From Maritalea mediterranea (GTDB taxonomy: Bacteria; Pseudomonadota; Alphaproteobacteria; Rhizobiales; Devosiaceae): DNA of 64,000 bases. Position numbers and translations under genes: made by a program. The notes under the pieces are model-generated. The model saw only the letters and a program-made list of their open reading frames with translations, was not told the DNA's origin and searched no databases. The first letter of the stretch is position 1. Each line of letters starts with the position of its first letter. Location of the stretch: the NCBI RefSeq assembly GCF_021568695.1, contig NZ_JAKGTI010000003.1, positions 150,043-214,042 of the forward strand, written 5' to 3'. Positions 51,073 to 60,117 of this stretch are shown in pieces.

Positions 51073-51100
51073 GAAGGGCAGTCTGGGACTGCCCTTTTTC
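51073..51100. terminator. Bidirectional terminator
   Basis: AAGGGCAGTC (51074-51083) and GACTGCCCTT (51087-51096) form a perfect stem with a TGG loop, followed by TTTC and preceded by GCGAA. It separates the epimerase gene from the convergent DUF1330 gene. Confidence 0.88.
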
Positions 51101-51103
51101 AGT

Positions 51104-51394
51104 TTATGCCAATTGCGGCAGCGAGAGGATTGTGGTGTCCGCCGCCTCGTTGCGCAGGGCGTGGATATCGGCCAGATCCGGATCATTCAGCCACGCGGTC
51201 ACATGCTCAGCGCTGGGGAATTGCAACACCACCCCCTTGGTTTCGCCATGGGGCGTTTGCAGCGGCTGGGCATCAGGTCCACCGGCGATGGCTTTGCCGT
51301 TATGTTTGGCCACAGCAGGACCACCCACTTTTAAATAGGCCGCCAGTTTTTCCTGATCTTTGATGACCAGTGTGATCAAAGCGTAATGTGCCAT
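51104..51394 (-). CDS. DUF1330 domain protein
   Basis: This 96-aa protein is a single ferredoxin-like dimeric domain of DUF1330: YALITLVIKDQEKLAAYLKVGGPAVAKHNGKAIAGG, then GVVLQFPSAEHVTAWLNDPD. Members often act as small enzymes or binding proteins related to the Dabb/EthD fold; its role here is unknown. GGAGAG precedes the ATG at 51394. It is divergent from a lysR gene whose palindrome overlaps that regulator's start, so it may be the regulated target. Confidence 0.88.
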   Translation of the reverse strand: MAHYALITLVIKDQEKLAAYLKVGGPAVAKHNGKAIAGGPDAQPLQTPHGETKGVVLQFPSAEHVTAWLNDPDLADIHALRNEAADTTILSLPQLA

Positions 51395-51462
51395 TTCATC
51401 TCTCCTTATTTGGTTTTCACCGAAATAGCAGAGCTTGACTTTGTGCAGAATTCGCTATCTCA

Positions 51463-51477
51463 GTACATTTCATGTAC
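51463..51477. promoter_or_regulatory. Palindrome overlapping the lysR start codon
   Basis: GTACAT-TTC-ATGTAC is a perfect inverted repeat with 6-bp arms. The ATG of the lysR gene (51472) is inside its right arm. Autoregulation, and control of the divergent DUF1330 gene 69 nt away, would both be possible from here. Confidence 0.5.
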
Positions 51478-52383
51478 GAAAATAATAGTCTGATCGCAGA
51501 TTGGGATGTGTTGCGATTGATCTTGGCGATTGATCGCTATGGCGGCGTGGCGGGGGCGGCGCGGCATTTGGGGGTGACGCATGCCACCGTGTCACGTCGG
51601 CTGGCGCGGGCGGAGGACATGGCGCAGATCGCCTTTTTTGAGCGTTTGCCCGCCGGGCTGAAGCTGACAACAGCCGGGCAGATTATACTGGACCATGCCA
51701 AAAGGGTGGAGCCGGAGTTTCATGCGCTGGAGCGGCATCTGGTGGTGCATGAAGAGGGCATGAGCGGGCCGCTCCGTTTGACCATTCCGCCCGCCATTCT
51801 TGATGCGGCGCTGAGTGAAAGCTTGGCCCAGTTCGGGGCGCAACATCCCAATATTTTGCTTGAGTTTGTTGGCGATAATCAATTGCTCAATCTGCATCAG
51901 CGGGAGGCGGATGTGGCTATTCGTGTGACACATGAGCCGCCTGAAACCTTGTGGGGCCGCAAACTGACAGATCAAGTGGCGGGGTTTTACGCCTCGGCGG
52001 CATGGCTGGCACAAAGTCCGTTCGCAGAAGGCGATTTGCGTGCGGATGTTCCGCTTATATCTTTTCACTCCTGGCCTGAACCGGTGCCCCAAATTTTGCA
52101 ACGCAAATGTCCGCAGGTGCGCGTAGCCGCAAGGGCCGAAGATATGATTGTGGCTTTGCAATTGGTGCGGTCTGGTGTGGGGATCACCCGGATGCCTCGA
52201 GCGCTGGGTGAAGCGCAGCCAGGCTTGGAGCATGTGAGGGTGCTGGGGTGGCAAAATTATATGCCGATTTGGGTGCTGACCCATCCCGAATTGCGCAAGG
52301 CCAAGCGTGTGGCCGCGATCATGCGGCATCTGGGTGCCTATTTTACGCAGGAAAAGCATCGCTATGTCGCCGAGGTGCCATGA
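51472..52383 (+). CDS. LysR-family transcriptional regulator
   Basis: This 303-aa LysR protein has the winged helix (WDVLRLILAIDRYGGVAGAARHLGVTHATVSRRLARAE) at residues ~10-47 and a substrate-binding domain from about 90. The helix-turn-helix with GVTHATVSRRL and the C-terminal VRVLGWQNYMPIWVLTHPELRKAKRVAAIM read like the group that represses small oxidoreductase-type targets. It is divergent from the DUF1330 gene, with a perfect palindrome at its start. Effector unknown. Confidence 0.92.
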   Translation: MYENNSLIADWDVLRLILAIDRYGGVAGAARHLGVTHATVSRRLARAEDMAQIAFFERLPAGLKLTTAGQIILDHAKRVEPEFHALERHLVVHEEGMSGPLRLTIPPAILDAALSESLAQFGAQHPNILLEFVGDNQLLNLHQREADVAIRVTHEPPETLWGRKLTDQVAGFYASAAWLAQSPFAEGDLRADVPLISFHSWPEPVPQILQRKCPQVRVAARAEDMIVALQLVRSGVGITRMPRALGEAQPGLEHVRVLGWQNYMPIWVLTHPELRKAKRVAAIMRHLGAYFTQEKHRYVAEVP

Positions 52384-52439
52384 GTCGTCGTAGGTGGATA
52401 ATTGAGCTGATTTTTCCAATCGGTCAAATTCAGTTGCGA

Positions 52440-52457
52440 CTGTCATAAAACTGTCAT
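52440..52457 (+). promoter_or_regulatory. PHO box (PhoB-binding site)
   Basis: CTGTCATAAAACTGTCAT is two 7-mer direct repeats (CTGTCAT) with a 4-nt A-tract between, 11 bp from start to start. This is the classic PhoB box with essentially no mismatches. It lies 142 nt upstream of the 5'-nucleotidase ATG and ends a few bases before AGAG-TTTTCACC, so an activating position is likely. Confidence 0.88.
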
Positions 52458-52599
52458 AGAGTTTTCACCATCATGAGGCGGCAGGGCAATTGCGGCCCAT
52501 GCGGAGGACCCCGGCGACGACCAGCACAGCTATTGTCAAAAAGCTGCAATGAAGACTGGCGTATAACCGGGGCATCATAAACTTTGGAGGGTACTCAAA

Positions 52600-54192
52600 A
52601 TGAAAAAACAGGCTTTGGCGTTCACGCTAGGCATGGCGATGGCCGGTATAGCGGCGCCCGCATTTGCGGACTTTTCGCTGAAAATCCTGCACATCAACGA
52701 TGTGCATTCACGCATTCAGCCAATCAATAAATATGATTCAAATTGTGGTGCAGAAGACAATGCTGCGGGCGAATGTTTTGGCGGCATGGCGCGCGTGGCC
52801 ACAGCCATCGAAACACGTCGTTCGGCGTTGGAAGGTCAGGGCTTTAATGTGTTGACGCTGGATGCCGGCGACCAATTCCAAGGCTCCTTGTTCTACACCA
52901 CCTATAAGGGTGCGTTGGCCGCGCAGCTGATGAACATGATCGGCTTTGATGCTATGGCCGTGGGCAACCACGAGTTTGATGACGGCCCGGAAAAGCTGGC
53001 GGAATTTGTTGATGCAGTTGATTTCCCGGTTCTGTTTGCCAATGCCAATCTGGCAGATGAGCCTTTGCTCAAAGGCAAAGTGCCTTCTCACATCGTGAAA
53101 GAAATTGATGGCGAGAAAGTCGCGATTATCGGCGTTTTGGCCGAAGACACAGCGGAAACATCATCGCCGGGTGATAATGTCAAATTTATTCAGGCCGAAG
53201 AGGTGTTGAAGAAACTGGTCACCCAGCTTGAAGCTGATGGCGTGAACAAAATTGTATTGCTCTCGCATGTCGGTATCAATCGCGATATCGCGATTGCCCA
53301 GGCCGTTGACGGCATCGACGTGATTGTCGGTGGTCACTCTCACACCTTGTTGGATGAATATCCAACGATGGCCAAGAACCCAAGCGGCCAGGATGTGCCG
53401 ATTGTGCAGGCCTATGCCTATTCAAAATATCTCGGCGAACTGAGCGTGACCTGGGATGATGAAGGCAATGTAACCGAAGCTGAAGGTGCCCCTTGGTTGC
53501 TGGATGCGCGTGTGCCTGAAGATAAAGAGATGCTCGCGGTGATTGAAGAGAAGGCCGCGCCGCTTGAGGCCATCAAGGCACAGGTGGTTGGCGCCAGCAC
53601 CGATGAAATTGTGGGTGACCGCAATGTCTGTCGTGCTGAAGTTTGCTCTATGGGCGTGTTGGTGACCGAGGCCATGTTGGACCGCACCAAAGATCAAGGT
53701 GTTCAGATCGTCATCCAAAATGGCGGTGGCTTGCGTGCATCGATTGATGCGGGCGAAATCACCATGGGTGAAGTGCTGACCGTGCTGCCGTTCCAGAACA
53801 CGTTGGCCACATTTGAGCTGAAAGGCGAACATGTGATCGAGGCGTTGGAAAATGGCGTGAGCCAAGTGGAAGATGGTGCTGGCCGGTTCCCACAAGTGGC
53901 TGGCATGAAATATACTTGGGACCCAGAAGCAGAGCCCGGATCACGCATTGTTTCTGTTGAAGTTATGCAGGATGACGGGTCTTACGCGCCGCTTGATGAG
54001 AGCGCTACCTATATGGTGGCCACCAACAATTACATGCGTGCAGGTGGCGACGGCTATAAAGTGTTCGAAACCGAAGGCATGAACGCTTATGACTATGGCC
54101 CAGGCCTTGAGGTTGTTGTGGCAGATTATATTGCCAAGCTGGGTGGCGAATATACACCTATGACCGACGACCGGATTTCCAAAGCCGAGTAG
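52600..54192 (+). CDS. Periplasmic 5'-nucleotidase/metallophosphatase (UshA-like)
   Basis: This 530-aa protein has a signal peptide (cleaved after PAFA, about residue 23), an N-terminal metallophosphatase domain (to ~310) and a C-terminal 5'-nucleotidase domain. Metal ligands are readable as LKILHINDVHSR, DAGDQFQG, AVGNHEFDDG, LLSHVGINRD and IVGGHSHTLL. The C-terminal domain has QNGGGLRASIDAGEITMGEV and LPFQNTLAT, the family substrate loop, and TNNYMRAGGDGY. It releases phosphate from nucleotides or nucleotide sugars outside the inner membrane. The PHO box upstream predicts induction in phosphate shortage. Terminator downstream. Confidence 0.93.
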   Translation: MKKQALAFTLGMAMAGIAAPAFADFSLKILHINDVHSRIQPINKYDSNCGAEDNAAGECFGGMARVATAIETRRSALEGQGFNVLTLDAGDQFQGSLFYTTYKGALAAQLMNMIGFDAMAVGNHEFDDGPEKLAEFVDAVDFPVLFANANLADEPLLKGKVPSHIVKEIDGEKVAIIGVLAEDTAETSSPGDNVKFIQAEEVLKKLVTQLEADGVNKIVLLSHVGINRDIAIAQAVDGIDVIVGGHSHTLLDEYPTMAKNPSGQDVPIVQAYAYSKYLGELSVTWDDEGNVTEAEGAPWLLDARVPEDKEMLAVIEEKAAPLEAIKAQVVGASTDEIVGDRNVCRAEVCSMGVLVTEAMLDRTKDQGVQIVIQNGGGLRASIDAGEITMGEVLTVLPFQNTLATFELKGEHVIEALENGVSQVEDGAGRFPQVAGMKYTWDPEAEPGSRIVSVEVMQDDGSYAPLDESATYMVATNNYMRAGGDGYKVFETEGMNAYDYGPGLEVVVADYIAKLGGEYTPMTDDRISKAE

Positions 54193-54211
54193 TTCGGCCT
54201 ATAATAAATAG

Positions 54212-54239
54212 AAAGGGCGGCTTTATGCCGCCCTTTTTT
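54212..54239 (+). terminator. Terminator after the 5'-nucleotidase gene
   Basis: AAAGGGCGGC (54212-54221) and GCCGCCCTTT (54227-54236) form a perfect 10-bp stem around TTTAT, followed by TTTA. It lies 19 nt after the stop codon. Confidence 0.92.
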
Positions 54240-54367
54240 ATGAACCGGTTGCACCCAGTTCGCGTTATATGCTTATTGTTGAGTAGGGGATCGATCAGGC
54301 AGGTATGGCGCAATCTTTGCGCCCGATGCCCTGTGGCTCTCCACCAGTTCAGCGCATAAGGGGCATT

Positions 54368-55393
54368 ATGGTTTCGCATCTTCCACCCGACCATCCACAA
54401 ATTCCACCCAAAAAGATCGGCGTTTTGCTGCTCAATCTCGGCACCCCTGACGCCACAGACTATTGGTCCATGCGGCGCTATTTGAAAGAGTTTTTGTCTG
54501 ATCGGCGGGTGATCGAAATTCCACGTGCCATCTGGTGGCCGATTCTCAATCTGATCGTGTTGACCACGCGGCCGAAAAAGTCCGGCGCAGCCTATGACAA
54601 GATCTGGGATATGGAAAATGACGACAGCCCGTTGAGGGTGATTGCAAAAGAGCAGGTTGAGAAGCTGAGTGAACGCCTCAAAGGGCAAGATAATATCGTG
54701 GTGGACTATGGCATGCGCTATGGCAATCCGTCGACGCCTGACGCGATTGATCGGCTGAAAGCCCAGGGGTGCGAAAAAATTTTGCTGGTGCCGTTATATC
54801 CGCAATATGCAGCCAGCACCACCGCCACCGCCAATGACAAGGCGTTTGATCATCTCAAGACCATGCGCTGGCAACCAGCTGTGCGCACAGCCCCGGCCTA
54901 TTTTGAAGACCCTGCCTATATTGAAGCGATCGCCAACTCGATTACCGATGGGCTGGAAAAGCTCGACTTTAAGCCTGATTTGGTGATCACCTCCTATCAT
55001 GGGGTGCCCAAAAGCTATTTGATGAAGGGCGATCCTTATCACTGTCAATGTTTTAAAACCACGCGACTGGTGCGCGAGAAGCTGGGCTGGGCGGAAGATA
55101 AAATGATGGTGACCTTCCAGTCGCGCTTCGGGCCGGAAGAGTGGTTGCAACCCTATACGGACAAAACGCTTGAAGAACTCCCCAGTCTGGGCGTGAAAAA
55201 AGTGGCAATCTTGACCCCCGGCTTTTCCGTTGATTGTTTGGAAACGCTTGAGGAAATCGCCATGGAAGGCGAAGAAGAGTTCATGGAAGCAGGTGGCGAA
55301 AAATATGCCTATATTCCTTGCCTCAACGCCACTGATCCGGGCATGGATGTGATTGAAAGTGTGGTGCGTCGTGAGTTGCAAGGCTGGCTATAG
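54368..55393 (+). CDS. hemH: Ferrochelatase
   Basis: This 341-aa enzyme inserts Fe2+ into protoporphyrin IX, the last step of heme synthesis. Family blocks: KIGVLLLNLGTPDATDYWSMRRYLKEFLSDRRVIEIP at the start, MRYGNPS, LVPLYPQYAASTTATAND, and the active-site His in ITSYHGVPKSYLMKGDPYHCQCFKTT, with FQSRFGPEEWLQPYTDKTLEEL and the Glu of GFSVDCLETLEEI. The PYHCQC Cys-rich segment is common in this family and may bind a cluster. The start at 54368 has AAGGGG upstream; 21 earlier in-frame codons are open. Confidence 0.96.
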   Translation: MVSHLPPDHPQIPPKKIGVLLLNLGTPDATDYWSMRRYLKEFLSDRRVIEIPRAIWWPILNLIVLTTRPKKSGAAYDKIWDMENDDSPLRVIAKEQVEKLSERLKGQDNIVVDYGMRYGNPSTPDAIDRLKAQGCEKILLVPLYPQYAASTTATANDKAFDHLKTMRWQPAVRTAPAYFEDPAYIEAIANSITDGLEKLDFKPDLVITSYHGVPKSYLMKGDPYHCQCFKTTRLVREKLGWAEDKMMVTFQSRFGPEEWLQPYTDKTLEELPSLGVKKVAILTPGFSVDCLETLEEIAMEGEEEFMEAGGEKYAYIPCLNATDPGMDVIESVVRRELQGWL

Positions 55394-55511
55394 AGGGCCT
55401 GCACTCACACGCGGATAAATCGCTTTTATTCTCTTGCCAATCCCCGCATAATGCCCATATTCATTATTAAAATATCTTGTTAAATAATAAGAAAAGGTGA
55501 GGGTGGGCGTT

Positions 55512-56483
55512 ATGGACGGTTTTTCAATAGCCATTATTGCAGCCGTGGTGCTGATCATTCTGGTGCTGGTTGCTGGGGTGAAAGTGGTGCCGCAGGGCTA
55601 TAATTATACGGTGGAGCGCTTTGGCCGCTATACCCGCACATTGACACCGGGGCTGAACATCATCGTGCCCTTTGTTGATGCAGTGGGTCGCAAGATGAAT
55701 ATGATGGAGCGGGTGTTGGATGTGCCTTCGCAAGAAGTGATCACCCGGGACAATGCGACGGTCAAAGTCAATGGCGTGAATTTTTTCCAGGTGATGGATG
55801 CGGCGGCGGCCAGCTATGAAGTGAACCAGTTGGAAACGGCGATTCTCAACCTCACCATGACCAATATCCGGACCGTGATGGGCTCGATGGATCTGGACGA
55901 GCTATTGTCCAACCGGGATGAAATCAATGCGCGGTTGTTGCATGTGGTGGATCAGGCTGTGTCGCCTTGGGGGGTGAAAACCACCCGGATTGAGATCAAG
56001 GATATTGATCCGCCCGCTGACCTTGTAGAAGCCATGGGCCGACAGATGAAGGCGGAGCGGGAAAAGCGCGCCACGATTTTGGAAAGTGAGGGCCGTCGCC
56101 AGAGCGCGATTTTGGAAGCGGAAGGCGAAAAGCAATCACAAGTGTTGGAAGCGGAAGGGCGCAAGGAAGCCGCGTTCCGCGATGCCGAAGCGCGGGAACG
56201 GTCTGCTGAAGCGGAAGCCAAAGCAACGCAAATGGTATCTGAAGCCATCGCGGCCGGTGATGTGCAAGCGGTCAATTATTTTGTCGCCAACAATTATATC
56301 AAGGCGCTGGAGCAGATTGCCAAATCGCCCAACCAGAAAGTGCTGATGATGCCACTGGAGGCGGCCAATGTGATTGGCGCAATTGGCGGGGTGGCCGAGA
56401 TTGCCAAAGAAGCGTTTGGCGAAGGATCATCGCAAAAACGCAGTTCTTCTCGTGTGCCGAGTGGCGGCAAGAAGGAGAGCTAG
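55512..56483 (+). CDS. qmcA: SPFH/band-7 membrane protein (QmcA-like)
   Basis: This 323-aa protein has one N-terminal helix (IAIIAAVVLIILVLVAGVKVV), a band-7/SPFH domain (~25-200; VPQGYNYTVERFGRYTRTLTPGLNIIVPFVD, EVITRDNATVKVNGVNFFQV, WGVKTTRIEIKDIDPP) and a long coiled coil rich in Glu, Ala and Lys (~195-260). It is a paraslipin/QmcA type that scaffolds membrane domains and proteases. The ATG at 55512 is preferred; a GTG lies five codons before it. Its TAG stop directly abuts the nfeD ATG, a typical SPFH-NfeD pair. Confidence 0.93.
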   Translation: MDGFSIAIIAAVVLIILVLVAGVKVVPQGYNYTVERFGRYTRTLTPGLNIIVPFVDAVGRKMNMMERVLDVPSQEVITRDNATVKVNGVNFFQVMDAAAASYEVNQLETAILNLTMTNIRTVMGSMDLDELLSNRDEINARLLHVVDQAVSPWGVKTTRIEIKDIDPPADLVEAMGRQMKAEREKRATILESEGRRQSAILEAEGEKQSQVLEAEGRKEAAFRDAEARERSAEAEAKATQMVSEAIAAGDVQAVNYFVANNYIKALEQIAKSPNQKVLMMPLEAANVIGAIGGVAEIAKEAFGEGSSQKRSSSRVPSGGKKES

Positions 56484-56954
56484 ATGGATCTGATCAACTG
56501 GTTTACTGACTTGGGTCCCTGGGCTTGGATTGTAGGTGGCTTTTTGCTGCTCGGTGTTGAATTGATGGTGCCCGGCGGGGTGATTGTCTGGTTTGGGCTG
56601 GCGGCGATTGCCGTGGGTATTCAGGCTTTTCTGGGTATTTTGAGCTGGCAGTTTCAATGGCTGTTATTCGGCGTACTGTCGATTGCGGGCGTTGCGTTCT
56701 GGACCGTCTATTTCAAAGGTGTGGGCGGCAAGTCTGACCGCCCCTTCTTGAACAAGCGCAGCCAGAAATTTGTCGGTGATACCTATACGCTGGATGAGCC
56801 GATTGTGAACGGCAAGGGCCGCATGAAGGTGGGTGAAAGCTGGTGGCGCGTGGAAGGGCCCGACCTGCCGGCCCAAACCCGTGTAAAAGTGGTTTCGGCC
56901 CAAGGCGTGGTGCTGAATGTGGTGCCGCTTGAGGCTGGCGAGGCGACCAGCTAG
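56484..56954 (+). CDS. nfeD: NfeD family membrane protein
   Basis: This 156-aa protein has three helices (about residues 10-30, 32-50 and 55-75) and a C-terminal OB-fold domain (FVGDTYTLDEPIVNGKGRMKVGESWWRVEGPDLPAQTRVKVVSAQGVVLNV), the short (truncated) NfeD form without a protease domain. It partners the QmcA-like protein, whose stop codon is immediately before its ATG. The pair likely maintains membrane organisation. Confidence 0.93.
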   Translation: MDLINWFTDLGPWAWIVGGFLLLGVELMVPGGVIVWFGLAAIAVGIQAFLGILSWQFQWLLFGVLSIAGVAFWTVYFKGVGGKSDRPFLNKRSQKFVGDTYTLDEPIVNGKGRMKVGESWWRVEGPDLPAQTRVKVVSAQGVVLNVVPLEAGEATS

Positions 56955-56980
56955 CCCTTCGTTGGCAGCTGCTCTTGAAT

Positions 56981-57838
56981 TTATGGGCGCAGCTCAACGG
57001 GTACGGGCGGCTCTTCCTTCATCAGCAAAATCGAGATGCGCTGGTTGGCTGACAGGTAAGGGTCGTTCGGAAACAGCGGTTGGCTTTCGCCTTTGCCGAC
57101 GACTGCGTAAAAACGCTCGGATGGCATGCCAAATTCTTCCATGATGCGGCGCACAATATTCGCGCGATCAGTCGACAGGTCCCATTTGCCATAAGTTTGG
57201 GTTTGATAAATACCACCGGAGGCAACGTGGCCGGTCACCTTGACTTGGTTGGGTAAGCTTTTCAGGATCGGTGTCATGACCTCAATTGCTTTGCGCGTGA
57301 CTTCATAGGGGTATTTGGATCCTTCTGGGAACATGGCACGACCTTCTTGGTCCACAATCTGAATGTGGAGCCCTTCCTCAGTTTCCTCGATCAACAAATT
57401 GTCCGCAACAAAAGTGATTTCCGGCAGTTCCTGCCATGCCTGACGCAAGGTTGTTGTAGCCAATGCAAATTGGCGTGGTTTTTCTACCTTTGACCGCTCA
57501 ATATCGTGGGTGTTGGCTTCTGGCCCCTGCTTTTTGCGCTCATTATGATCTTGTTCCTGAAATTCGGTCTGGGTGACATCGTCTTCTAGGGTCAACGTTT
57601 TGATAAAGTCACGCTGGGGGTTGCCATCGCGCTCAATAATACCTGCGCGCCGCTCTACCTTAATCACCCCAAAAGCATCCTTAAGCGAGCCTGCCACCAC
57701 TTGCAGTTTTAGCTCGTCCTGAATGGAAAAAGACACAATAAGGACGAAAAAGCATACAAGGATGGACATGAGGTCGGCAAAGGTGACCAACCATTCTGGG
57801 ATGTCGCTCCCGCCTGCTGCTTTTTTCTTTCGCGCCAT
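56981..57838 (-). CDS. motB: MotB/PomB-like flagellar motor stator protein
   Basis: This 285-aa stator B subunit has a short basic N-terminus, one helix (WLVTFADLMSILVCFFVLIVSFS) with the ion-carrying Asp22, and a C-terminal OmpA-like peptidoglycan-binding domain (~175-280; VKVTGHVASGG, LSTDRANIVRRIMEEFGM, NQRISILL). The helix and following QDELKLQVVAGSLKDAFGV closely resemble the PomB/MotS type. An acidic, Lys-rich linker (residues ~75-130) joins the domains. The motA gene ends 28 nt before it on the same strand. Confidence 0.9.
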   Translation of the reverse strand: MARKKKAAGGSDIPEWLVTFADLMSILVCFFVLIVSFSIQDELKLQVVAGSLKDAFGVIKVERRAGIIERDGNPQRDFIKTLTLEDDVTQTEFQEQDHNERKKQGPEANTHDIERSKVEKPRQFALATTTLRQAWQELPEITFVADNLLIEETEEGLHIQIVDQEGRAMFPEGSKYPYEVTRKAIEVMTPILKSLPNQVKVTGHVASGGIYQTQTYGKWDLSTDRANIVRRIMEEFGMPSERFYAVVGKGESQPLFPNDPYLSANQRISILLMKEEPPVPVELRP

Positions 57839-57866
57839 TGGTATAGCTTACCCTTTGATGATTACG

Positions 57867-58634
57867 CTACGCTGCTTCTTCCAGATGATCACGCTGGGTT
57901 TCAGGCAGGTAGGCTGTGAGCATCTGTGTGATCAAGGCCGGGCTCTTGCCGTCGCGGATTGACATAATGCCATCAATGATCAGGGTCTGGTTGATTTCTT
58001 CCATTTCCAGCTTGGCAGACAGTTTGTCGGCGATTGGTAGGCATATCAGGTTGGCCACAACTGCTCCATATAGCGTTGTCAAAAGTGCGACCGCCATGGC
58101 CGGACCAATGGCGGAGGGGTCTTCCATGTTGGCCAACATTTGCACCAGGCCGACCAGGGTGCCGATCATACCAAAGGCTGGTGCAGCGTCGCCCAAACTT
58201 TTGAACACGCGCTGCCCTTCCGAAAGACGGCTGATATAATGATCGCGTTCCAATTCCATCGCTTCGCGGATAAAGGCGGCGTCATAGCCATCGGCAATAT
58301 ATTGCGCGCCCTTTTTGAGGTTTGGTTCCTCGACCTCAACATTTTCCAGCCCAAGCGGGCCGGAGCGCCGAACGATGTCGCCCATCTCTGCGATTTTTTC
58401 GATGAGCTCGCGCGGATCAACCTTTTTATGGGTGAAGGAGACTTTGCCACCTGTGGAGAAGGCGCCCAAAACACCGCCGAGCGGAAAGCGAATTAAGGTG
58501 GCGGCAAGACCGCCGCCCACAACGATCAACATAGAAGGACCATTGACAAACTGGCTGAATGATCCACCGAGAAAAATGGCCAGCGCGATAAATGCAGCAC
58601 CGGCAATGATGCCAAGTATTGTGGCTAAATCCAT
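57867..58634 (-). CDS. motA: MotA/PomA-like flagellar motor stator protein
   Basis: This 255-aa stator A subunit has four helices: two at the N-terminus (~5-23, 33-52) and two after a large cytoplasmic loop (~150-172, 183-205). Signatures are FVNGPSMLIVVGGGLAATLIRFPLG, ALGDAAPAFGMIGTLVGLVQMLANM and GPAMAVALLTTLYGAVVANLICLPIADKL. The loop has the acidic and basic residues that contact FliG. It is first in a motAB operon that stands alone, with no flagellar genes near. It resembles PomA/MotP more than E. coli MotA by length (255 versus 295 aa). Confidence 0.92.
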   Translation of the reverse strand: MDLATILGIIAGAAFIALAIFLGGSFSQFVNGPSMLIVVGGGLAATLIRFPLGGVLGAFSTGGKVSFTHKKVDPRELIEKIAEMGDIVRRSGPLGLENVEVEEPNLKKGAQYIADGYDAAFIREAMELERDHYISRLSEGQRVFKSLGDAAPAFGMIGTLVGLVQMLANMEDPSAIGPAMAVALLTTLYGAVVANLICLPIADKLSAKLEMEEINQTLIIDGIMSIRDGKSPALITQMLTAYLPETQRDHLEEAA

Positions 58635-58896
58635 GCGACCCTACTCCTTACTGCAACCCCAATGCGGGCGCTAGGTCTCAAACTTAACGGTCAGTCTAAC
58701 CCGTTAAGGCTAATCAGCTGTTAATGCGTATCCAAAGGGAGCGTAAATTTTGCTAGAGATAGAATTTGTATAAAAATTAATAGGTTACATTCATGTGTTT
58801 GGTGTGGATTTGCTCGGGCTTCAACCGTTCATTAACCATAAAAGGGCATGATCAAGGGGCGCGTTTTATGTCATTTGAACAAGATTGAGCCTTTCC

Positions 58897-60117
58897 ATGA
58901 CGGCCTTGTCAGGCAGTTCTGCACATCACAGATCCGGTTGGTCAGATGGCTGGCGCCTTTTGATATGCGCTGGCAGTGTGCTGGTGTGGGCGGTGGCGAG
59001 CCACCAGACGGCACTTGCGGAGGATTTGCTCTATCCGTTTGATTTATCCACCAGCCTCAGCTTGCGCGGCGGCTATGAGATGAAGGATGGCGTTGGACAA
59101 AGCTATCTGGAAGCGGTGCCGCAAATCAGCGCAACGCGGGTGGATGAAGACTGGGTCCTTTCGGGCAGTGCCTCTGCCACATTGGATCAATATCAAAAGG
59201 AAGGTGGCGGTGTACGCACGCTTAATCTAGACGCCGCCGTCAGCTATCAGCTTTCCCGTCGCACATCCGTTGATGCCGGCATCGATTATGGGTTGAATCT
59301 GCCCCGGTTGAACAGCGACGACCTGCCCGACACGGTTTCGGAAGCGCCGCTCAACCAGACATTCGGGGCCAATGCATCATTGGCACATCAATTCAATAAA
59401 ACCGCGCTGGACGGGCGATTGGGGCTGCGTCGGACACAGACCGGGCCGACAAGGTTGGACGATGACAGTCTGCAAGACAATAGCGATCAGAATGCTTGGG
59501 CCTGGAGCGTTGGTGGTCGCGTGAGCCGCGAGCTGACGCCAATCGTGAATGTGTTTTATGACACCAACGTTACGCGCACGATTTATGATGCAGCATCTGC
59601 CACGCTTTCGGCCAAGCGGGATGGTTGGACATTTGACAATCGGCTGGGCGTTGCCGTGAATTTTAAGGATCGGGTCACCGGGGAAGTTTCGGTTGGGCAG
59701 TTGCGTCGCGCCTATGATGCCCCTGGTCTCAATACGGTTCTCACCACGTCTTATGGCGCAGCAATCACTTATCAACTGGGCAATAGCGCCGTCCTAACGG
59801 TGAGTGCAGACACCTCACTCAGCCCGGCGACTGAATCTGGTGAGGCAGATAAAATAACCGATGGTTTGAGCCTTGGCTTCAGCCAACAGGTCAATGACCG
59901 ATGGGGGTATGAGCTCAGCACCGATTTTGGGCGCGAACATTATCAGGGCAGTGATCGCCATGCGGGGCAGTTCGCGCTTGGGCTGGAAGCCATCTATATC
60001 ATCAACAGCTACGCTTCTGCTTATGCCGGCTATCGCTATGAATTGAGCGAAGACAGTGTTGAGGGTGGCAGCCGCACCAACGCGATCGAAGCCGGGCTGC
60101 GATTTACGCGTCCTTGA
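58897..60117 (+). CDS. Secreted outer-membrane beta-barrel protein
   Basis: This roughly 406-aa protein has a signal sequence with a long charged lead ([34 protein letters not shown]) and then a repeating pattern of short amphipathic beta strands ending in an aromatic C-terminal residue region ([12 protein letters not shown]). Glycines and alternating aromatic residues are spaced as in barrel proteins of the BBP2-like family, which are often found near polysaccharide genes. The start is uncertain: 58897 is the first plausible ATG, with an in-frame TTG 12 nt earlier and no obvious Shine-Dalgarno. Its 3' end overlaps galU by 14 nt. Confidence 0.75.
   Translation: MTALSGSSAHHRSGWSDGWRLLICAGSVLVWAVASHQTALAEDLLYPFDLSTSLSLRGGYEMKDGVGQSYLEAVPQISATRVDEDWVLSGSASATLDQYQKEGGGVRTLNLDAAVSYQLSRRTSVDAGIDYGLNLPRLNSDDLPDTVSEAPLNQTFGANASLAHQFNKTALDGRLGLRRTQTGPTRLDDDSLQDNSDQNAWAWSVGGRVSRELTPIVNVFYDTNVTRTIYDAASATLSAKRDGWTFDNRLGVAVNFKDRVTGEVSVGQLRRAYDAPGLNTVLTTSYGAAITYQLGNSAVLTVSADTSLSPATESGEADKITDGLSLGFSQQVNDRWGYELSTDFGREHYQGSDRHAGQFALGLEAIYIINSYASAYAGYRYELSEDSVEGGSRTNAIEAGLRFTRP

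Noticed and set aside
58635-58896. Possible CtrA sites in the motA/beta-barrel gap
   Set aside because: Several TTAA boxes occur, but none at the 7-nt spacing of the consensus.
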